A DNA stretch of 64,000 nt from CAWCTB01 sp963798275 (GCA_963798275.1 CAWCTB010000030.1:196337-260336); one strand, 5' to 3'; counted from the stretch's first letter, positions 17,108 to 27,048 are shown. A program made the numbers and translations. The notes: generated by a model from the letters alone, not told the origin.

Positions 17108-18583
17108 CTATCCACTGACTTTCTCCGCCGCCTTGAGCAACGCACTCGCTTTGTTCATGCACTCCTGATACTCGCTCTCGGGATCGGAATCCGCTACGAT
17201 GCCCGCTCCCGCCTGCACGTAGGCTCGATTCTTCCGGATTACCATGGTGCGAATGGCAATGCAGGAATCGAGATTGCCCGCCTGATCGGCGTAAAGAATC
17301 GCGCCCCCATAGACGCCCCGCCGCACCGGCTCCAGTTCCTCGATGATTTCCATGGCCCGCACCTTGGGAGCGCCGCTCAACGTGCCTGCCGGAAAACAGG
17401 CCGCCAACGCATCCAGCGGATCGAGTTCGCCGCGCAACTTCCCTTCCAACGCCGACACCAGATGCATGACGTGCGAATACTTCTCCACGTACATCAGGTC
17501 GCGCACCTTGACGCTGCCATATTCGCTGACCCGCCCCAGATCGTTGCGGCCAAGGTCCACCAGCATCACGTGTTCGGCGCGTTCTTTCTCGTCGTTACGC
17601 AGTTCTTCGATCAACTGCTCATCGTCGCCAGATTCAGCACCGCGCCGTCGAGTGCCGGCGATTGGCCGATACTCCAGGTTGCGTCCCGTTGCTCGGACCA
17701 GCATCTCCGGCGACGCTCCCACTACGTTGAGGTCGTCGAGCCGCAGGAAAAACATGTACGGCGACGGATTGACGGTGCGCAAGGCGCGATAAATCTGGAA
17801 TGGATCGGAAGGCGCCTTGAAGTCGAGCCGCAAGGAAAGCACAACCTGGAAAATGTCTCCCGCCGCGATGTACTCCTTGGCGCGTCGAACGCTCGCCAGG
17901 AACTGCTCCTGCGAGGTGCTGGCGTGCACTTTGATTTTCTTCGGGCCGCCTTCTGCCGACCAACCGAGCCCTTGCGCTCGAATACCGCGGACCAATTTCC
18001 GCTCGATGTCGCCGATGTCGGCCAGCGCGCGATCGTACGCCTTGCGCGGCGACTCGGTGCGCACGTCGGCGGCCGCAATGATGTGTACCTCATGTTTCAG
18101 GTGATCGAAGGCCAGCAGCCGGTCGTAGAGCGTGAAGACGCAATCGGGAAGCTTCAAGTCGTCCTTGGCGGTTTGCGGCAGCCGTTCGAACTGCCGCACC
18201 ACGTCGTAGGAAAAATAGCCAACACCACCTGAAGTAAACGGCGGCATACCCGGTACGTTGGCTGCACGATGCTGATATAACGTCGATCGCAGCACGTCGA
18301 CGATGCTCCCCTTTTGTTTGCGCACGTCGGAGCCGGAGCGGACCGTAATTTCCTGGCCCTCGGCGGTGATGACGGTCCGCGGCTGTGCCCCAACAAAGGT
18401 GTAGCGGCCGATCTTTTCGCCGCCCTCCACCGACTCCAGCAGAAAGGCATATTTCTGTTTGGCCGCAACGCTTTGGAAGGCCGCAACCGGCGTCAGCAGG
18501 TCGGCGCTTAAGGTCTTGGCGACGGGGATCAAGGTCGCGTCGCGGCTCAACCGCAGAAACGTCTTGTAGTCGGGCGTGAGCAT
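17108..18583 (-). CDS. trpE: Anthranilate synthase component I
   Basis: This 491-residue chorismate-binding enzyme converts chorismate plus ammonia to anthranilate, the first step of tryptophan synthesis. The N-terminal domain (about 20-160) contains LLESVEGGEKIGRYTF, where the LLES motif binds feedback tryptophan. The catalytic domain has SPYMFFLRLDDLNVVGASPEMLVR, the IAGTRRRG loop, the DEQLIEELRNDEKERAEHVMLVDLGRNDLG core, and FPAGTLSGAPKVRAME. Full length is normal. The retained LLES element suggests allosteric control. No leader peptide or attenuator was recognised upstream. Confidence 0.95.
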   Translation of the reverse strand: MLTPDYKTFLRLSRDATLIPVAKTLSADLLTPVAAFQSVAAKQKYAFLLESVEGGEKIGRYTFVGAQPRTVITAEGQEITVRSGSDVRKQKGSIVDVLRSTLYQHRAANVPGMPPFTSGGVGYFSYDVVRQFERLPQTAKDDLKLPDCVFTLYDRLLAFDHLKHEVHIIAAADVRTESPRKAYDRALADIGDIERKLVRGIRAQGLGWSAEGGPKKIKVHASTSQEQFLASVRRAKEYIAAGDIFQVVLSLRLDFKAPSDPFQIYRALRTVNPSPYMFFLRLDDLNVVGASPEMLVRATGRNLEYRPIAGTRRRGAESGDDEQLIEELRNDEKERAEHVMLVDLGRNDLGRVSEYGSVKVRDLMYVEKYSHVMHLVSALEGKLRGELDPLDALAACFPAGTLSGAPKVRAMEIIEELEPVRRGVYGGAILYADQAGNLDSCIAIRTMVIRKNRAYVQAGAGIVADSDPESEYQECMNKASALLKAAEKVSG

Positions 18584-18649
18584 GGCTCGCCGGGCAAATT
18601 GCTGGGGTAACTGGGATTATACGGGAGGGTCCGCGGGTGACCAGTTTAC

Positions 18650-18679
18650 TTGCATACCCTTCCGCGAGGTGCATATACT
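18650..18679 (+). promoter_or_regulatory. Candidate sigma-70 promoter of the glutamate dehydrogenase gene
   Basis: TTGCAT (18650-18655) and TATACT (18674-18679) are separated by 18 bases and lie about 90 bases before the start codon. Confidence 0.5.
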
Positions 18680-18768
18680 TGCAAGGTTTGCCCGCCTGAT
18701 GAGTGGTACCCGTTGCGAGATGGCGTCATCCGCCCACACGCGCGCCGCAAGCAAATCGTGGAGAACTT

Positions 18769-20037
18769 ATGGCAACCTCACTGATGCTGGAGCAGGAAAA
18801 GAATCCCTGGGAACAACAAGCGGCGCGTTTCAATATAGCGGCCCAAAAACTGAAGCTCGATGAAGGACTGTGGCGCGTGCTGCAACAGCCCAATCGCGAA
18901 ATCATCGTGCACATTCCCGTCATGATGGACAGCGGGCGCCTGGAAGTATTCACCGGCTACCGAGTGCAGCACTCCATCGCTCGCGGCCCCGCCAAGGGCG
19001 GAGTGCGCTACGCCCCCGACGTCACGCTCGACGAAGTGCGCGCCCTGGCCAGTTGGATGACCTGGAAGTGCGCGGTGGTCAACATTCCCTTCGGCGGCGC
19101 CAAGGGCGGAATCATCTGCGATCCCAAGAACATGTCGCGCGGCGAACTGGAGCGCATGACCCGCCGCTACACTTCCGAGTTGATCGAGTTCATCGGCCCC
19201 GAGAAAGACGTTCCTGCTCCCGACGTGAATACCAACGAACAAACCATGGCGTGGATGATGGACACCTACTCCATGCACATGCGCCAGACGGTCACCGCTG
19301 TCGTGACCGGCAAGCCGCTCAACATGGGCGGCTCGCGCGGCCGCCGGGAAGCGACCGGGCGCGGCGTCATGATCATCTGCGACGAGTCCATCAAGCATCT
19401 GGGCATGGCGCGCGAGAGCACGCGGGTCATCATTCAGGGCTTCGGCAACGTCGGCTCCAACGCCGCCCTGCTTATGCACCAGGCGGGCTACAAGGTGGTC
19501 GGCATCGGGGAGTGGGATGGCGGGCTGTACAACAGCAACGGCATCGACATCGCTGCGTTATGGGAGTTCCGGCAGAAGGAAGGCACCATCCACGGATTCA
19601 AGGGCGCCGAGCGCGCACGGACCGAAGAGTTGCTGGTTACCGACTGCGAGATCCTGGTGCCGGCTGCCACCGAAAACGTGATCACCTCGGCCAACGCCGA
19701 CAAGGTGAAGGCGCGCATCCTGGTGGAAGGCGCGAACGGCCCAACCACGGCGGCCGCCGATGATATCCTGCAGGACAAGCATGTCTTCGTCATGCCCGAC
19801 ATCCTGGCCAACGCGGGCGGGGTCACGGCGTCTTATTTCGAGTGGGTGCAGGATCGCCAGGGCTACTTCTGGAAAGAGTCGGTGGTCAACGAGCAACTGA
19901 AGGACATCATGGTCTCGTCGTTTGAGGACGTGGTCCGTTACGCCGATACCCATCACGTGAACAACCGCATCGCCGCCTATATGCTGGCCATTGACCGGGT
20001 TGCGTTCACCATCCGGCAGCGCGGCATCTACGCCTAG
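18769..20037 (+). CDS. gdhA: Glutamate dehydrogenase
   Basis: This cytosolic enzyme interconverts glutamate and 2-oxoglutarate plus ammonia. From ATG 18769 (GTGGAGA eight bases upstream) the product is 422 residues, the hexameric small-type length. The substrate-binding region has GPAKGGVRYAPDV, with the catalytic Lys in FGGAKGGI, and the catalytic Asp region is DVPAPDVNTNEQTMAWMMD. The dinucleotide fold is IIQGFGNVGSNAA, and the acidic residue at the end of its second strand (GIGEWDGG) does not settle NAD versus NADP use. The gene stands alone. Confidence 0.94.
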   Translation: MATSLMLEQEKNPWEQQAARFNIAAQKLKLDEGLWRVLQQPNREIIVHIPVMMDSGRLEVFTGYRVQHSIARGPAKGGVRYAPDVTLDEVRALASWMTWKCAVVNIPFGGAKGGIICDPKNMSRGELERMTRRYTSELIEFIGPEKDVPAPDVNTNEQTMAWMMDTYSMHMRQTVTAVVTGKPLNMGGSRGRREATGRGVMIICDESIKHLGMARESTRVIIQGFGNVGSNAALLMHQAGYKVVGIGEWDGGLYNSNGIDIAALWEFRQKEGTIHGFKGAERARTEELLVTDCEILVPAATENVITSANADKVKARILVEGANGPTTAAADDILQDKHVFVMPDILANAGGVTASYFEWVQDRQGYFWKESVVNEQLKDIMVSSFEDVVRYADTHHVNNRIAAYMLAIDRVAFTIRQRGIYA

Positions 20038-20186
20038 TTACTCGGAAGTTAAACTGGCGTCGTGCAACGGCTCCCCATGCGGGGGCCGTTTTGTTTGGAA
20101 AGAGAAAAATATTCGCCGGCATGGACCCAAAGCCGAATCAAAACGGGGCATAATAACTGCGCCACGTTGTGGGGATTTGCCTTCCT

Positions 20187-20459
20187 ATGAAGGGCACCAT
20201 GGGACGCCTCTATTCGACCCTCCGGCTTCTGGCAGTCATTGTCGCGGCACCCGCGATTGCACTGTATATCGCGCTTTGCACCCTGCTGCATCCCATTGCG
20301 GCGATCCGAAATCGCTTTCACGTTGCCCTGCGCCTGTGGATGAACGTGACGGATTGGGTCACAGGCGTCCCCGTCGGCTACAGCTACTGGGAGAGATATC
20401 TGGCGCCCGCGATGCTCGACGACATCGCCGTTCACCATCACGAAGACAGCTCTTCGTAG
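20187..20459 (+). CDS. Small membrane-anchored hypothetical protein
   Basis: This 90-residue protein has one or two hydrophobic helices (LLAVIVAAPAIALYIALCTLLHPIAAI, about 14-40), then a short amphipathic part and a His-rich tail (DDIAVHHHEDSSS). Two nearby Met codons could start it; ATG 20187 is the outermost with a plausible purine-rich site. It precedes pgsA by 85 bases, and co-transcription is possible. Its function is unknown. Confidence 0.5.
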   Translation: MKGTMGRLYSTLRLLAVIVAAPAIALYIALCTLLHPIAAIRNRFHVALRLWMNVTDWVTGVPVGYSYWERYLAPAMLDDIAVHHHEDSSS

Positions 20460-20544
20460 CCGCCTTCGGCGGTTGCTTTCGCTGCAAGGGGTAGAGGATA
20501 ATCGTCTTGCAGCGGCGAGATCGGGTCGTCCCAGTCTGGGCTTT

Positions 20545-21198
20545 GTGAACCTGCCGAATTACATCACGCTTACCCGGATTCTCAGCATTCCCGTGCTGAT
20601 CTGGATCCTGTCCAGCAGCCACTTCAGTTCCACCAATGGCGAGCGCGAGCTGATTGCGTCCTTCGTGTTCATTGCCGCCTCGCTCACCGATGCCATTGAC
20701 GGCTACCTGGCCCGCAAGCGCGAGCAAGTCACTACCATCGGCATGCTGCTGGATCCGGTGGCCGACAAGCTGCTGATCGCTGCCGCCTTCATTACGCTGG
20801 TGCAGTTCAATCCGCGGACCGTGCCGGCCTGGATGGCGGTCATCATCATCGGTCGCGAGTTCCTGGTCAGCGGACTGCGTTCCATCGCGGCATCGGAAGG
20901 CTTCACCATCCAGGCCAGCGAGTTGGGCAAGCTGAAGATGGTGGTGCAGATCGTCTCGGTGGTCGCAGCCATCATCGATCATCATTGGACGCACTTGCCC
21001 TGGTATTTCCTGGGCCTGCCGGTGCACCCCATCGCGCTGGTGTCGATCTGGGTCATGGTCGCCCTGTCGCTTATCTCGGCGGTCGATTATTTCGTCGCCT
21101 TCTGGAGCAAGATCGACCGCACTGCAGTCAAGCGCCGTCGCCGCCGCTCGTTTGTGTTAAGCCGGCGCAGGAAGCGCAACGATGTGCCCGCACTCTGA
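20545..21198 (+). CDS. pgsA: CDP-diacylglycerol-glycerol-3-phosphate 3-phosphatidyltransferase
   Basis: This integral membrane enzyme makes phosphatidylglycerol phosphate, the committed step to phosphatidylglycerol and cardiolipin. The CDP-alcohol phosphotransferase signature DG-x2-AR-x8-G-x3-D-x3-D is complete: DGYLARKREQVTTIGMLLDPVAD. Four to five hydrophobic helices span the rest, and the C-terminus is strongly basic (KRRRRRSFVLSRRRKR). I take GTG 20545 (VNLPNYITLTR, the conserved N-terminus) as the start rather than the longer frame. The last 17 bases overlap the next gene. Confidence 0.93.
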   Translation: MNLPNYITLTRILSIPVLIWILSSSHFSSTNGERELIASFVFIAASLTDAIDGYLARKREQVTTIGMLLDPVADKLLIAAAFITLVQFNPRTVPAWMAVIIIGREFLVSGLRSIAASEGFTIQASELGKLKMVVQIVSVVAAIIDHHWTHLPWYFLGLPVHPIALVSIWVMVALSLISAVDYFVAFWSKIDRTAVKRRRRRSFVLSRRRKRNDVPAL

Positions 21199-21769
21199 AC
21201 TTGAATCCGCAGCCGTCGTGGCCGAAGCTCCCGAATATTCTGCGGAAGAACGGGCGCTGCTTCTGAATCTGGCCCATCGCTCGATCGAGGCTGCGCTGGC
21301 GGGACGGGAGCTAGACCTGATGCCGCCGAACCCGCACCTGGCTGAGCCACGGGGGGCATTTACCACCCTGCACCTGCACGGGGCACTGCGCGGCTGCATC
21401 GGGTATGTGGTGGCGGTTCACTCGCTTTACCATACTGTGGCAGAAACCGCGCAGGCAGCCGCCTTCGACGACCCCCGCTTTGCGCCTGTGACCGGCCTAG
21501 AGGCTCCCGACTTGAAGATCGAAATCAGCGTGCTTTCGCCTCTCCAGCCAATTCGCCCGGAGGAGGTGATGGTGGGGAAGCATGGCCTGGTGGTTTCCTC
21601 AGGGAGCCGGCGTGGCCTGCTGCTGCCGCAAGTGCCGGTCGAATGGAACTGGGACCGGGAAACCTTCCTCGCCCAGACCTGCCTCAAAGCCGGTCTCCCT
21701 CCCGACGCCTGGCAAAAGGGCGCGGAGCTGCAGGCCTTTACCGCGGAAGTTTTCGGAGAGGGCGAGTAA
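21182..21769 (+). CDS. AMMECR1-domain protein (AmmeMemoRadiSam system protein A family)
   Basis: This 195-residue cytosolic protein carries the AMMECR1 signature LRGCIGYV at about 70-77, preceded by PRGAFTTLHLHGA, and has VPVEWNWDRETFLAQTCLKAGLPPDAW in the C-terminal half. In many bacteria AMMECR1 genes accompany a Memo-like and a radical-SAM gene. Neither is adjacent here, although pgsA overlaps by 17 bases upstream. The biochemical activity is not established for the family; a role in modifying a small molecule or protein is only hypothesised. Confidence 0.88.
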   Translation: MCPHSELESAAVVAEAPEYSAEERALLLNLAHRSIEAALAGRELDLMPPNPHLAEPRGAFTTLHLHGALRGCIGYVVAVHSLYHTVAETAQAAAFDDPRFAPVTGLEAPDLKIEISVLSPLQPIRPEEVMVGKHGLVVSSGSRRGLLLPQVPVEWNWDRETFLAQTCLKAGLPPDAWQKGAELQAFTAEVFGEGE

Positions 21770-21778
21770 GGGCAGAGT

Positions 21779-21836
21779 CGCGCTTCAGCGCGGCGTCAAC
21801 CGCCCTCAACATTTCGCCAAGCCGGCTTCAGCCGGC
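21779..21836. repeat. Palindromic repeats (copy F)
   Basis: Two hairpins, CGCGC/GCGCG (21779-21792) and GCCGGC/GCCGGC (21821-21836), both close on a TTCA loop, as in the repeat family seen at 8290, 21924, 33724 and 62730. The first follows the preceding stop codon by only nine bases. Confidence 0.55.
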
Positions 21837-21923
21837 GGCACCCGGCATTCGACTGCACCAAGACAAAGCCCGCTGGTGTAGTGTCACGGCGGTTTGCAGA
21901 CTAACTCGACGTTGTTTTGAAAG

Positions 21924-21977
21924 GGCACGGCTTCAGCCGTGCCGCAAAAGCGCATTCATAGGTGCGGCTTTAGTCGC
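21924..21977. repeat. Two-hairpin palindromic repeat (copy B)
   Basis: Hairpin 1 is GGCACGGC-TTCA-GCCGTGCC (21924-21943). Hairpin 2 is GCGGCTTTAGTCGC (21964-21977). The order and spacing match copy A. The preceding TTGAAAGG is shared with the copy at 62730. Confidence 0.75.
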
Positions 21978-22037
21978 TGAGGTGACGAGGTTCTCCGCAA
22001 TGCAGCTGTTTAAGGCACGAAATTGCGGAACACCACG

Positions 22038-22262
22038 CTAGCGCCGCATCCGGTTCACGAAGTAAAGCACCAGTGACAGGATGACGCTCAGCACGATCGA
22101 GGTCATCAGCGGAAAATAGAACGTTGTGTTCTTGCCACGAAGGACGATATCTCCGGGCAGGCGTCCTATCGGCAGATTGATCCTTCCCGCCACCATCAGC
22201 ACAATGCCGAGCAGCAGTAGCGCGCCTCCCACGAACACCAGCATGCGACCGAGATCGCCCAT
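22038..22262 (-). CDS. DUF2905 small membrane protein
   Basis: The 74-residue product has two transmembrane helices (about 7-27 and 50-70) joined by INLPIGRLPGDIVLRGKNTTFYFPL, the hallmark of DUF2905. It ends with a basic VNRMRR tail. The family is widespread and uncharacterised. It lies alone on the minus strand. Confidence 0.88.
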   Translation of the reverse strand: MGDLGRMLVFVGGALLLLGIVLMVAGRINLPIGRLPGDIVLRGKNTTFYFPLMTSIVLSVILSLVLYFVNRMRR

Positions 22263-22507
22263 GTCTCTACTGTAACTCGCAGCCTCGCATCTCGGCCTAT
22301 CGTAAGGTAAAACGAATTCGCTCTTCTGATATGCTGTCCCGTTTGCCTCCGCTTGCGACGAGCGCGGCCAGCCATCAGCCGTCAGCTGCGGTTGGAACGA
22401 CTTGCGGAAAGGTCATGCGCTGGCGACAAGAAAGCTTTAGGCCTTATCTGGCTGCTGGTGGCTGATAGCCGGCGGCTTCTTTTCAAATTGCAAAAGGCAG
22501 GTGTGCA

Positions 22508-23435
22508 TTGGCCGCAAAACCCATAATGCTGGTCCACGGCGGAGCGTGGGCGATTCCCGACGAATCAGTTGCATCGCACCTTCACGGTGTCCGCGCCGCC
22601 GCGCACACGGGCTGGGACGTCTTGCACCGCGGCGGAAGCTGCCTTGATGCGGTTGAGGCGGCGGTCGTCACCATGGAAGATGACGAGACCTTCGACGCCG
22701 GCCGGGGATCGTTTCTCAACATGGATGGCCGGGTGCAACTGGACGCCTGCATGATGGATGGCGCGACCCTGCGCGCCGGCGGCGTCGGTTGCGTCGAGCA
22801 CATTCGTAACCCCATCCGTGCCGCCAAGAAAGTTCTCACCGAAAGCCCGCATGTGTACTTCGTTGCTTCGGGCGCAGAGCGCTTCGCCCAGCAGCATGGC
22901 ATTGAACTGGTCGCCAACGACGAACTGATCATCGAGCGCGAGGTCGTGCGCTTGCGCGAAGCCAAAAAGCAGGGCTATCTGCAGATGCCGGAGGAGTTCG
23001 GAGCCGCCTCCCGATACCACGACACGGTGGGCGCGGTGGCACTCGACGCGCAGGGCAACATCGCGGCCGGAACCTCGACCGGCGGGACGCTCAACAAGGC
23101 CCCGGGGCGCGTGGGCGACTCTTCCTTGATCGGCTGCGGCTGCTACGCCGACAATCTCAGCGCCGCGGTTTCTACCACGGGTTGGGGCGAGCCCATGATG
23201 AAGCTGGTGCTAAGCAAGTGGACCGCGGACCGGGTCGAGCAGGGACTGGCGCCCCAGGAGGCCGCCGCAACAGGCACTCTTCTACCTGAAGAAACGGCTG
23301 AACGGTCACGGCGGCATCATCCTGACCGATACGAAAGGCCGCATTGGCCTTGCCCACAACACTCCCCGCATGGCGTGGGCGCTGCGCAGCGACACCCAGG
23401 ACGCTTCCGGTATCGATCTCGGAACCTCTGCCTGA
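22508..23435 (+). CDS. Isoaspartyl peptidase/L-asparaginase (Ntn-hydrolase), one frameshift
   Basis: Plant-type (type III) asparaginases autocleave before a Thr that becomes the nucleophile, then hydrolyse isoaspartyl dipeptides or asparagine. The N-terminal subunit starts KPIMLVHGGAWAIP. The cleavage site and Thr are in YHDTVGAVALD at about residue 177, and the substrate loop GTSTGG follows. At about 23268 the frame shifts by one base, and the C-terminal QQALFYLKKRLNGHGGIILTDTKGRIGLAHNTPRMAWAL to the stop at 23435 is in another frame. Joined, the length (about 308) is normal. The start is TTG 22508; no better codon is near. Confidence 0.85.
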
Positions 23436-23642
23436 TGCCTGCGTCACTTCATGCTACGTCACTGGACTAGCGGCTCTGTTTCGTGTTCAGCGGCGTTTAT
23501 CAGAGCGGCAAGCAAGGCAGTTCCAGTTCACGCTGCGCCTGAGTTGGTAGCGTTCGCCTTCGCACCGGACGGCGCTCTCCCTCGGAAGCGCCTTTTCTGT
23601 TCGCGCAGTCACGGGTCCTGCAGCATTTACAATCGAACCCTG

Positions 23643-24830
23643 ATGGCACGCCCTCCCAGCAAGATCGCTGACTCGACCAAGACGGTTCACTCTGGAGAGG
23701 ATCGTCATGGACAGTCGGCGCCGCTGACCACCCCCATCGCCCAGACCTCTGTCTTCGTGGTTCCAGGACTGGAGGAGTTGCGCCGCTATGCTGCAGGGGA
23801 CCGCGATCTCTACCTCTACTCGCGCTATGGCAATCCGACGGTCACTGCCGTGGAAGAAAAGGTGGCTGCATTAGAAGCAGCCGAGGCTGCCGTCGCAACC
23901 TCCAGCGGAATGGCGGCGGAACTGGTGGCAGCGCTGGTTGCCTGCCAGGCAGGTGACGAGATCGTCTCCATGCTCGATGTCTATGGCGGTACGGTGAAGA
24001 TGTTCGAGCAGGTGCTTGCGCGCTGCGGCATCAAGACCCGCTTCATTCCCTACTCCGACTTGCACCGCGCGGAGCGCTATTTCTCGCGCAAAACCAGGAT
24101 GCTATTCCTGGAGACGCCGACCAATCCCACTCTGCGCTGCGCCGACTTGGCTGCGCTCGCCGCTCTCGGTCACCGGCACAAGGCATGTGTTGTGGTCGAC
24201 AACACGTTTGCGACCCCGATTCTGCAGAAGCCGCTCGAACTGGGAGCCGATATCGTGGTGCATTCGGCGACCAAGTACCTGGGAGGTCACAGCGATCTCA
24301 CCGCCGGCGTGCTCGCCGGATCGAAAAAGTGGATGGATGCGGCACGGCAGATCATGATCCTGACTGGCGGCTGCGCCGACCCCGGCTGTGCCTACCTGAT
24401 GCTGCGCGGCCTCAAGACGCTGGATGTCCGGGTGGAGCGTGCCTGCCGCAACGCAGAGAAGATCGCTGCGGCCCTGCGGCAGAATCCCAAGGTGGCGAAG
24501 ATCTACTATCCAGGATTTGAAGACGATCCCTCGCACCCGGTGGCACGCCTTCAGATGAAAGACTTCGGGATGATGGTTTCCTTCGATATCCGCGGCGGGG
24601 AGCGCCAGGCCGACCGCTTCATCAGCGGACTCAAGCTCTGGTACCTGGCCACCAGCCTCGGCGGAGTCGAATCGATTGTCTCCTACCCCCTGCTGTCGTC
24701 GCACATCGGACTTAGCCCGAAGCAACTGCAACAACTGGGTGTCTCAGCGGCTACGATTCGGCTGTCGGTGGGCATCGAGGACGCCCAGGACCTGATTGCC
24801 GACCTGGAACAGGCACTGGCTCGAGCATGA
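23643..24830 (+). CDS. Cys/Met-metabolism PLP-dependent enzyme (cystathionine gamma-synthase/methionine gamma-lyase family)
   Basis: This 395-residue enzyme of the trans-sulfuration family binds pyridoxal phosphate on the Lys of SATKYLGGHSD (about 200-210). It keeps the YSRYGNPT phosphate-binding motif, ETPTNPTL, and the VVVDNTFATPILQKPLELGADIVVHS segment. The family includes cystathionine gamma-synthase, cystathionine beta- and gamma-lyases and O-acetylhomoserine sulfhydrylase, which sequence inspection alone does not separate. The SLGGVESIVSYPLLSSH segment suits a gamma-synthase or gamma-lyase. ATG 23643 removes an upstream extension without family resemblance. Confidence 0.9.
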   Translation: MARPPSKIADSTKTVHSGEDRHGQSAPLTTPIAQTSVFVVPGLEELRRYAAGDRDLYLYSRYGNPTVTAVEEKVAALEAAEAAVATSSGMAAELVAALVACQAGDEIVSMLDVYGGTVKMFEQVLARCGIKTRFIPYSDLHRAERYFSRKTRMLFLETPTNPTLRCADLAALAALGHRHKACVVVDNTFATPILQKPLELGADIVVHSATKYLGGHSDLTAGVLAGSKKWMDAARQIMILTGGCADPGCAYLMLRGLKTLDVRVERACRNAEKIAAALRQNPKVAKIYYPGFEDDPSHPVARLQMKDFGMMVSFDIRGGERQADRFISGLKLWYLATSLGGVESIVSYPLLSSHIGLSPKQLQQLGVSAATIRLSVGIEDAQDLIADLEQALARA

Positions 24831-25006
24831 GCCGAAGCTGGATTTGCAGGAGCAACCTCAAACCTTACAACAGCAGCGACTTACGTAGGGTCTTGCTGGT
24901 TTGACCATGATTTTCCCGGCGTAGTAACATCGCTGCGGAAGCGAGCACAACAATGTTCGGGAACCTCAGACTGCCCGGTCGTCGATAGCTTGAGTATTCG
25001 TCAGGA

Positions 25007-26911
25007 ATGAAGATTTTTCGCGTCACGCCCCCCATGGCCGCCGTCGCTATCCTGCTCTTCGCCTCAGGATGCGAGCCCACCGCTCCCAAGAACACCGCCA
25101 CCAAGATCCCGGCGCAAGCCGGTGCTCCCACCGTTAAGCCGGAAACCGCCACCGCCAGCCCACCCAAGCCGCCAGTCAAAAAGGAACCGATCGCTACTGG
25201 CACGCCCGACCCGGTCACGCAGCTCATCGACAGAGCCGAAAAGGAGTACACGGCGGGCCAGGCCAACTACAGTGCCGGTCACATGGAAGCGGCTAAGGAG
25301 AACTTCGACCAGGCGTTCAATACCCTGCTCTCCAGCGACCTGGACATTCGCGGCCACGAACGGCTCGAACAGGAGTTCGACAAGATCGTTGAGGCGGTGC
25401 GCGAACTGGAAATGGCGGCGCTCAAGCAGGGCGACGGCTTCAGTGAACCGCACTCCGAGCCGGCGCCCATTGACGAAGCCAATGACGTCACCTTTCCCAT
25501 CGATCCCAACGTAAGGGCCAAGGCGGAGGCCGAAATCGCGACCACCAAGTCTGACCTGCCCCTGGTGCTCAACGATGAAGTAGCGATGTTCATCAACTAC
25601 TTCTCCAGCCCTCGTGGGAAGGCTACGCTGGAGCATGCCCTGGCCCGCTCCGGCCGCTACCGCGACATGATATCCGCCACCTTGCAGCAGGAAGGCGTGC
25701 CCCAGGACCTCATTTACCTGGCACAGGCGGAGTCGGGTTTCCAGCCGCTGGCCCTCTCCCGCGCCGGAGCTCGCGGGTTGTGGCAGTTCATGGCTAGCCG
25801 CGCCTCCATGTACGACCTGGAGCGGAATTGGTGGGTTGACGAGCGCCAGGACCCGGAAAAATCGACGCACGCCGCGGCCCGCCACCTCAAGGACCTGTAC
25901 AAGCAGTTTGGCGACTGGTATCTCGCCATGGCGGCCTACAATTCCGGGCCGGGAACCGTCCAGCATGCGGTCGAGCGCACCGGCTACGCCGACTTCTGGC
26001 AGCTCTACCGGCGCGGCGTACTGCCACAGGAAACCCGCAACTACGTGCCCATCATCATCGCCGTCACCATCATGGCGAAGAACCCGTCGCAATATGGGTT
26101 GGAGCACGTCGTCCCGGAACCTCCCGCGAAGTTTGATCAGGTGACCATCGACTATCCCATCGACCTGCGGCTGGTGGCAGAATGTGTCGACAGCCCGGTT
26201 AACTCCCTGCAGGAGCTTAATCCCAGTCTTCTGCGATTGACCACGCCCAAGGACCAGAGTTTCACCCTGAAGCTCCCCCCCGGTACGCTCGACAAGTACC
26301 AGACCGCGATTGCCGCGATTCCTCCCGACATGCGCACCTGGTGGCACTATTATCGTGTGGAACCCGGGGATACCCTGGCCTCGATCGCGCATAAATATCA
26401 CACCACGACAACCTCGATCGCCGAGGCCAACAGCTTGAGCGGTGACGAGGTCAAAGTCAGTTCCAAGCTGATCATCCCCATCGCTCCCGGCCGCACCGAC
26501 GTCTCGGCCTATTCCAAGCACCCCAGCCGCTACAAGGTCCGCAAGGGCGACACGGTCTATTCCGTCGCCGAGGACTTCGAAGTACCGGTCGATAAGCTTA
26601 GGAAGTGGAACCACTTGCGGGGCACTACGTTGACGGTTGGCCGAACCCTTGTCATTTACAAGCCGGTTGCCGGAGGCGGCCCCGAGGTTGCCTCAGTGGC
26701 GGGGGACGATCCGCCCAAGCCCCACAGCAAGAAAGGAAAATCGGCCGCAAAGTCCAAGACGGCGGCGGCCAAGTACCACAAGGTTAAGAAGGGCGAGACC
26801 CTTAGCAGCATCGCCCAGTCCTACGACACCACCGTCTCGGCGCTCAAGCGCGACAACGGCAAGATGGCTTCCAACCTGCAAGCCGGCGAAGTTCTGGTGA
26901 TCCGAAAGTAG
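25007..26911 (+). CDS. mltD: Membrane-bound lytic murein transglycosylase with LysM repeats, MltD-like
   Basis: This 634-residue lipoprotein cleaves the glycan strands of peptidoglycan. The lipobox is LLFASGCEP (Cys 23). A proline-rich linker and helical region come first. The SLT catalytic domain is at about 205-340, with the catalytic Glu in YLAQAESGFQPLALSRAGARGLWQFM and the NSGPGTV motif in MAAYNSGPGTVQHAV. Three LysM domains follow (about 450-492, 510-552 and 588-632), each starting RVEPGDTL, KVRKGDTV or KVKKGETL. A Lys/Ala linker precedes the last LysM. The enzyme acts in the periplasm during wall turnover. Confidence 0.94.
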   Translation: MKIFRVTPPMAAVAILLFASGCEPTAPKNTATKIPAQAGAPTVKPETATASPPKPPVKKEPIATGTPDPVTQLIDRAEKEYTAGQANYSAGHMEAAKENFDQAFNTLLSSDLDIRGHERLEQEFDKIVEAVRELEMAALKQGDGFSEPHSEPAPIDEANDVTFPIDPNVRAKAEAEIATTKSDLPLVLNDEVAMFINYFSSPRGKATLEHALARSGRYRDMISATLQQEGVPQDLIYLAQAESGFQPLALSRAGARGLWQFMASRASMYDLERNWWVDERQDPEKSTHAAARHLKDLYKQFGDWYLAMAAYNSGPGTVQHAVERTGYADFWQLYRRGVLPQETRNYVPIIIAVTIMAKNPSQYGLEHVVPEPPAKFDQVTIDYPIDLRLVAECVDSPVNSLQELNPSLLRLTTPKDQSFTLKLPPGTLDKYQTAIAAIPPDMRTWWHYYRVEPGDTLASIAHKYHTTTTSIAEANSLSGDEVKVSSKLIIPIAPGRTDVSAYSKHPSRYKVRKGDTVYSVAEDFEVPVDKLRKWNHLRGTTLTVGRTLVIYKPVAGGGPEVASVAGDDPPKPHSKKGKSAAKSKTAAAKYHKVKKGETLSSIAQSYDTTVSALKRDNGKMASNLQAGEVLVIRK

Positions 26912-27048
26912 CGGCACTTGCCCGGCTTGGACCGGATGTTCGCCAGCCGCAATAGAAGCCCTTCCCTTCCTGCGCCGGTTCTGTTACAACAAGCGGCGTC
27001 AGCGTTGCACGCAGCGCGTTGCGTCACAGCCTGGGGGAGTGGTTGCCA

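Noticed and set aside
25064..26614. A 516-codon minus-strand frame opposite the lytic transglycosylase gene
   Set aside because: It has no domain resemblance, and the opposite strand encodes a clear SLT/LysM protein.
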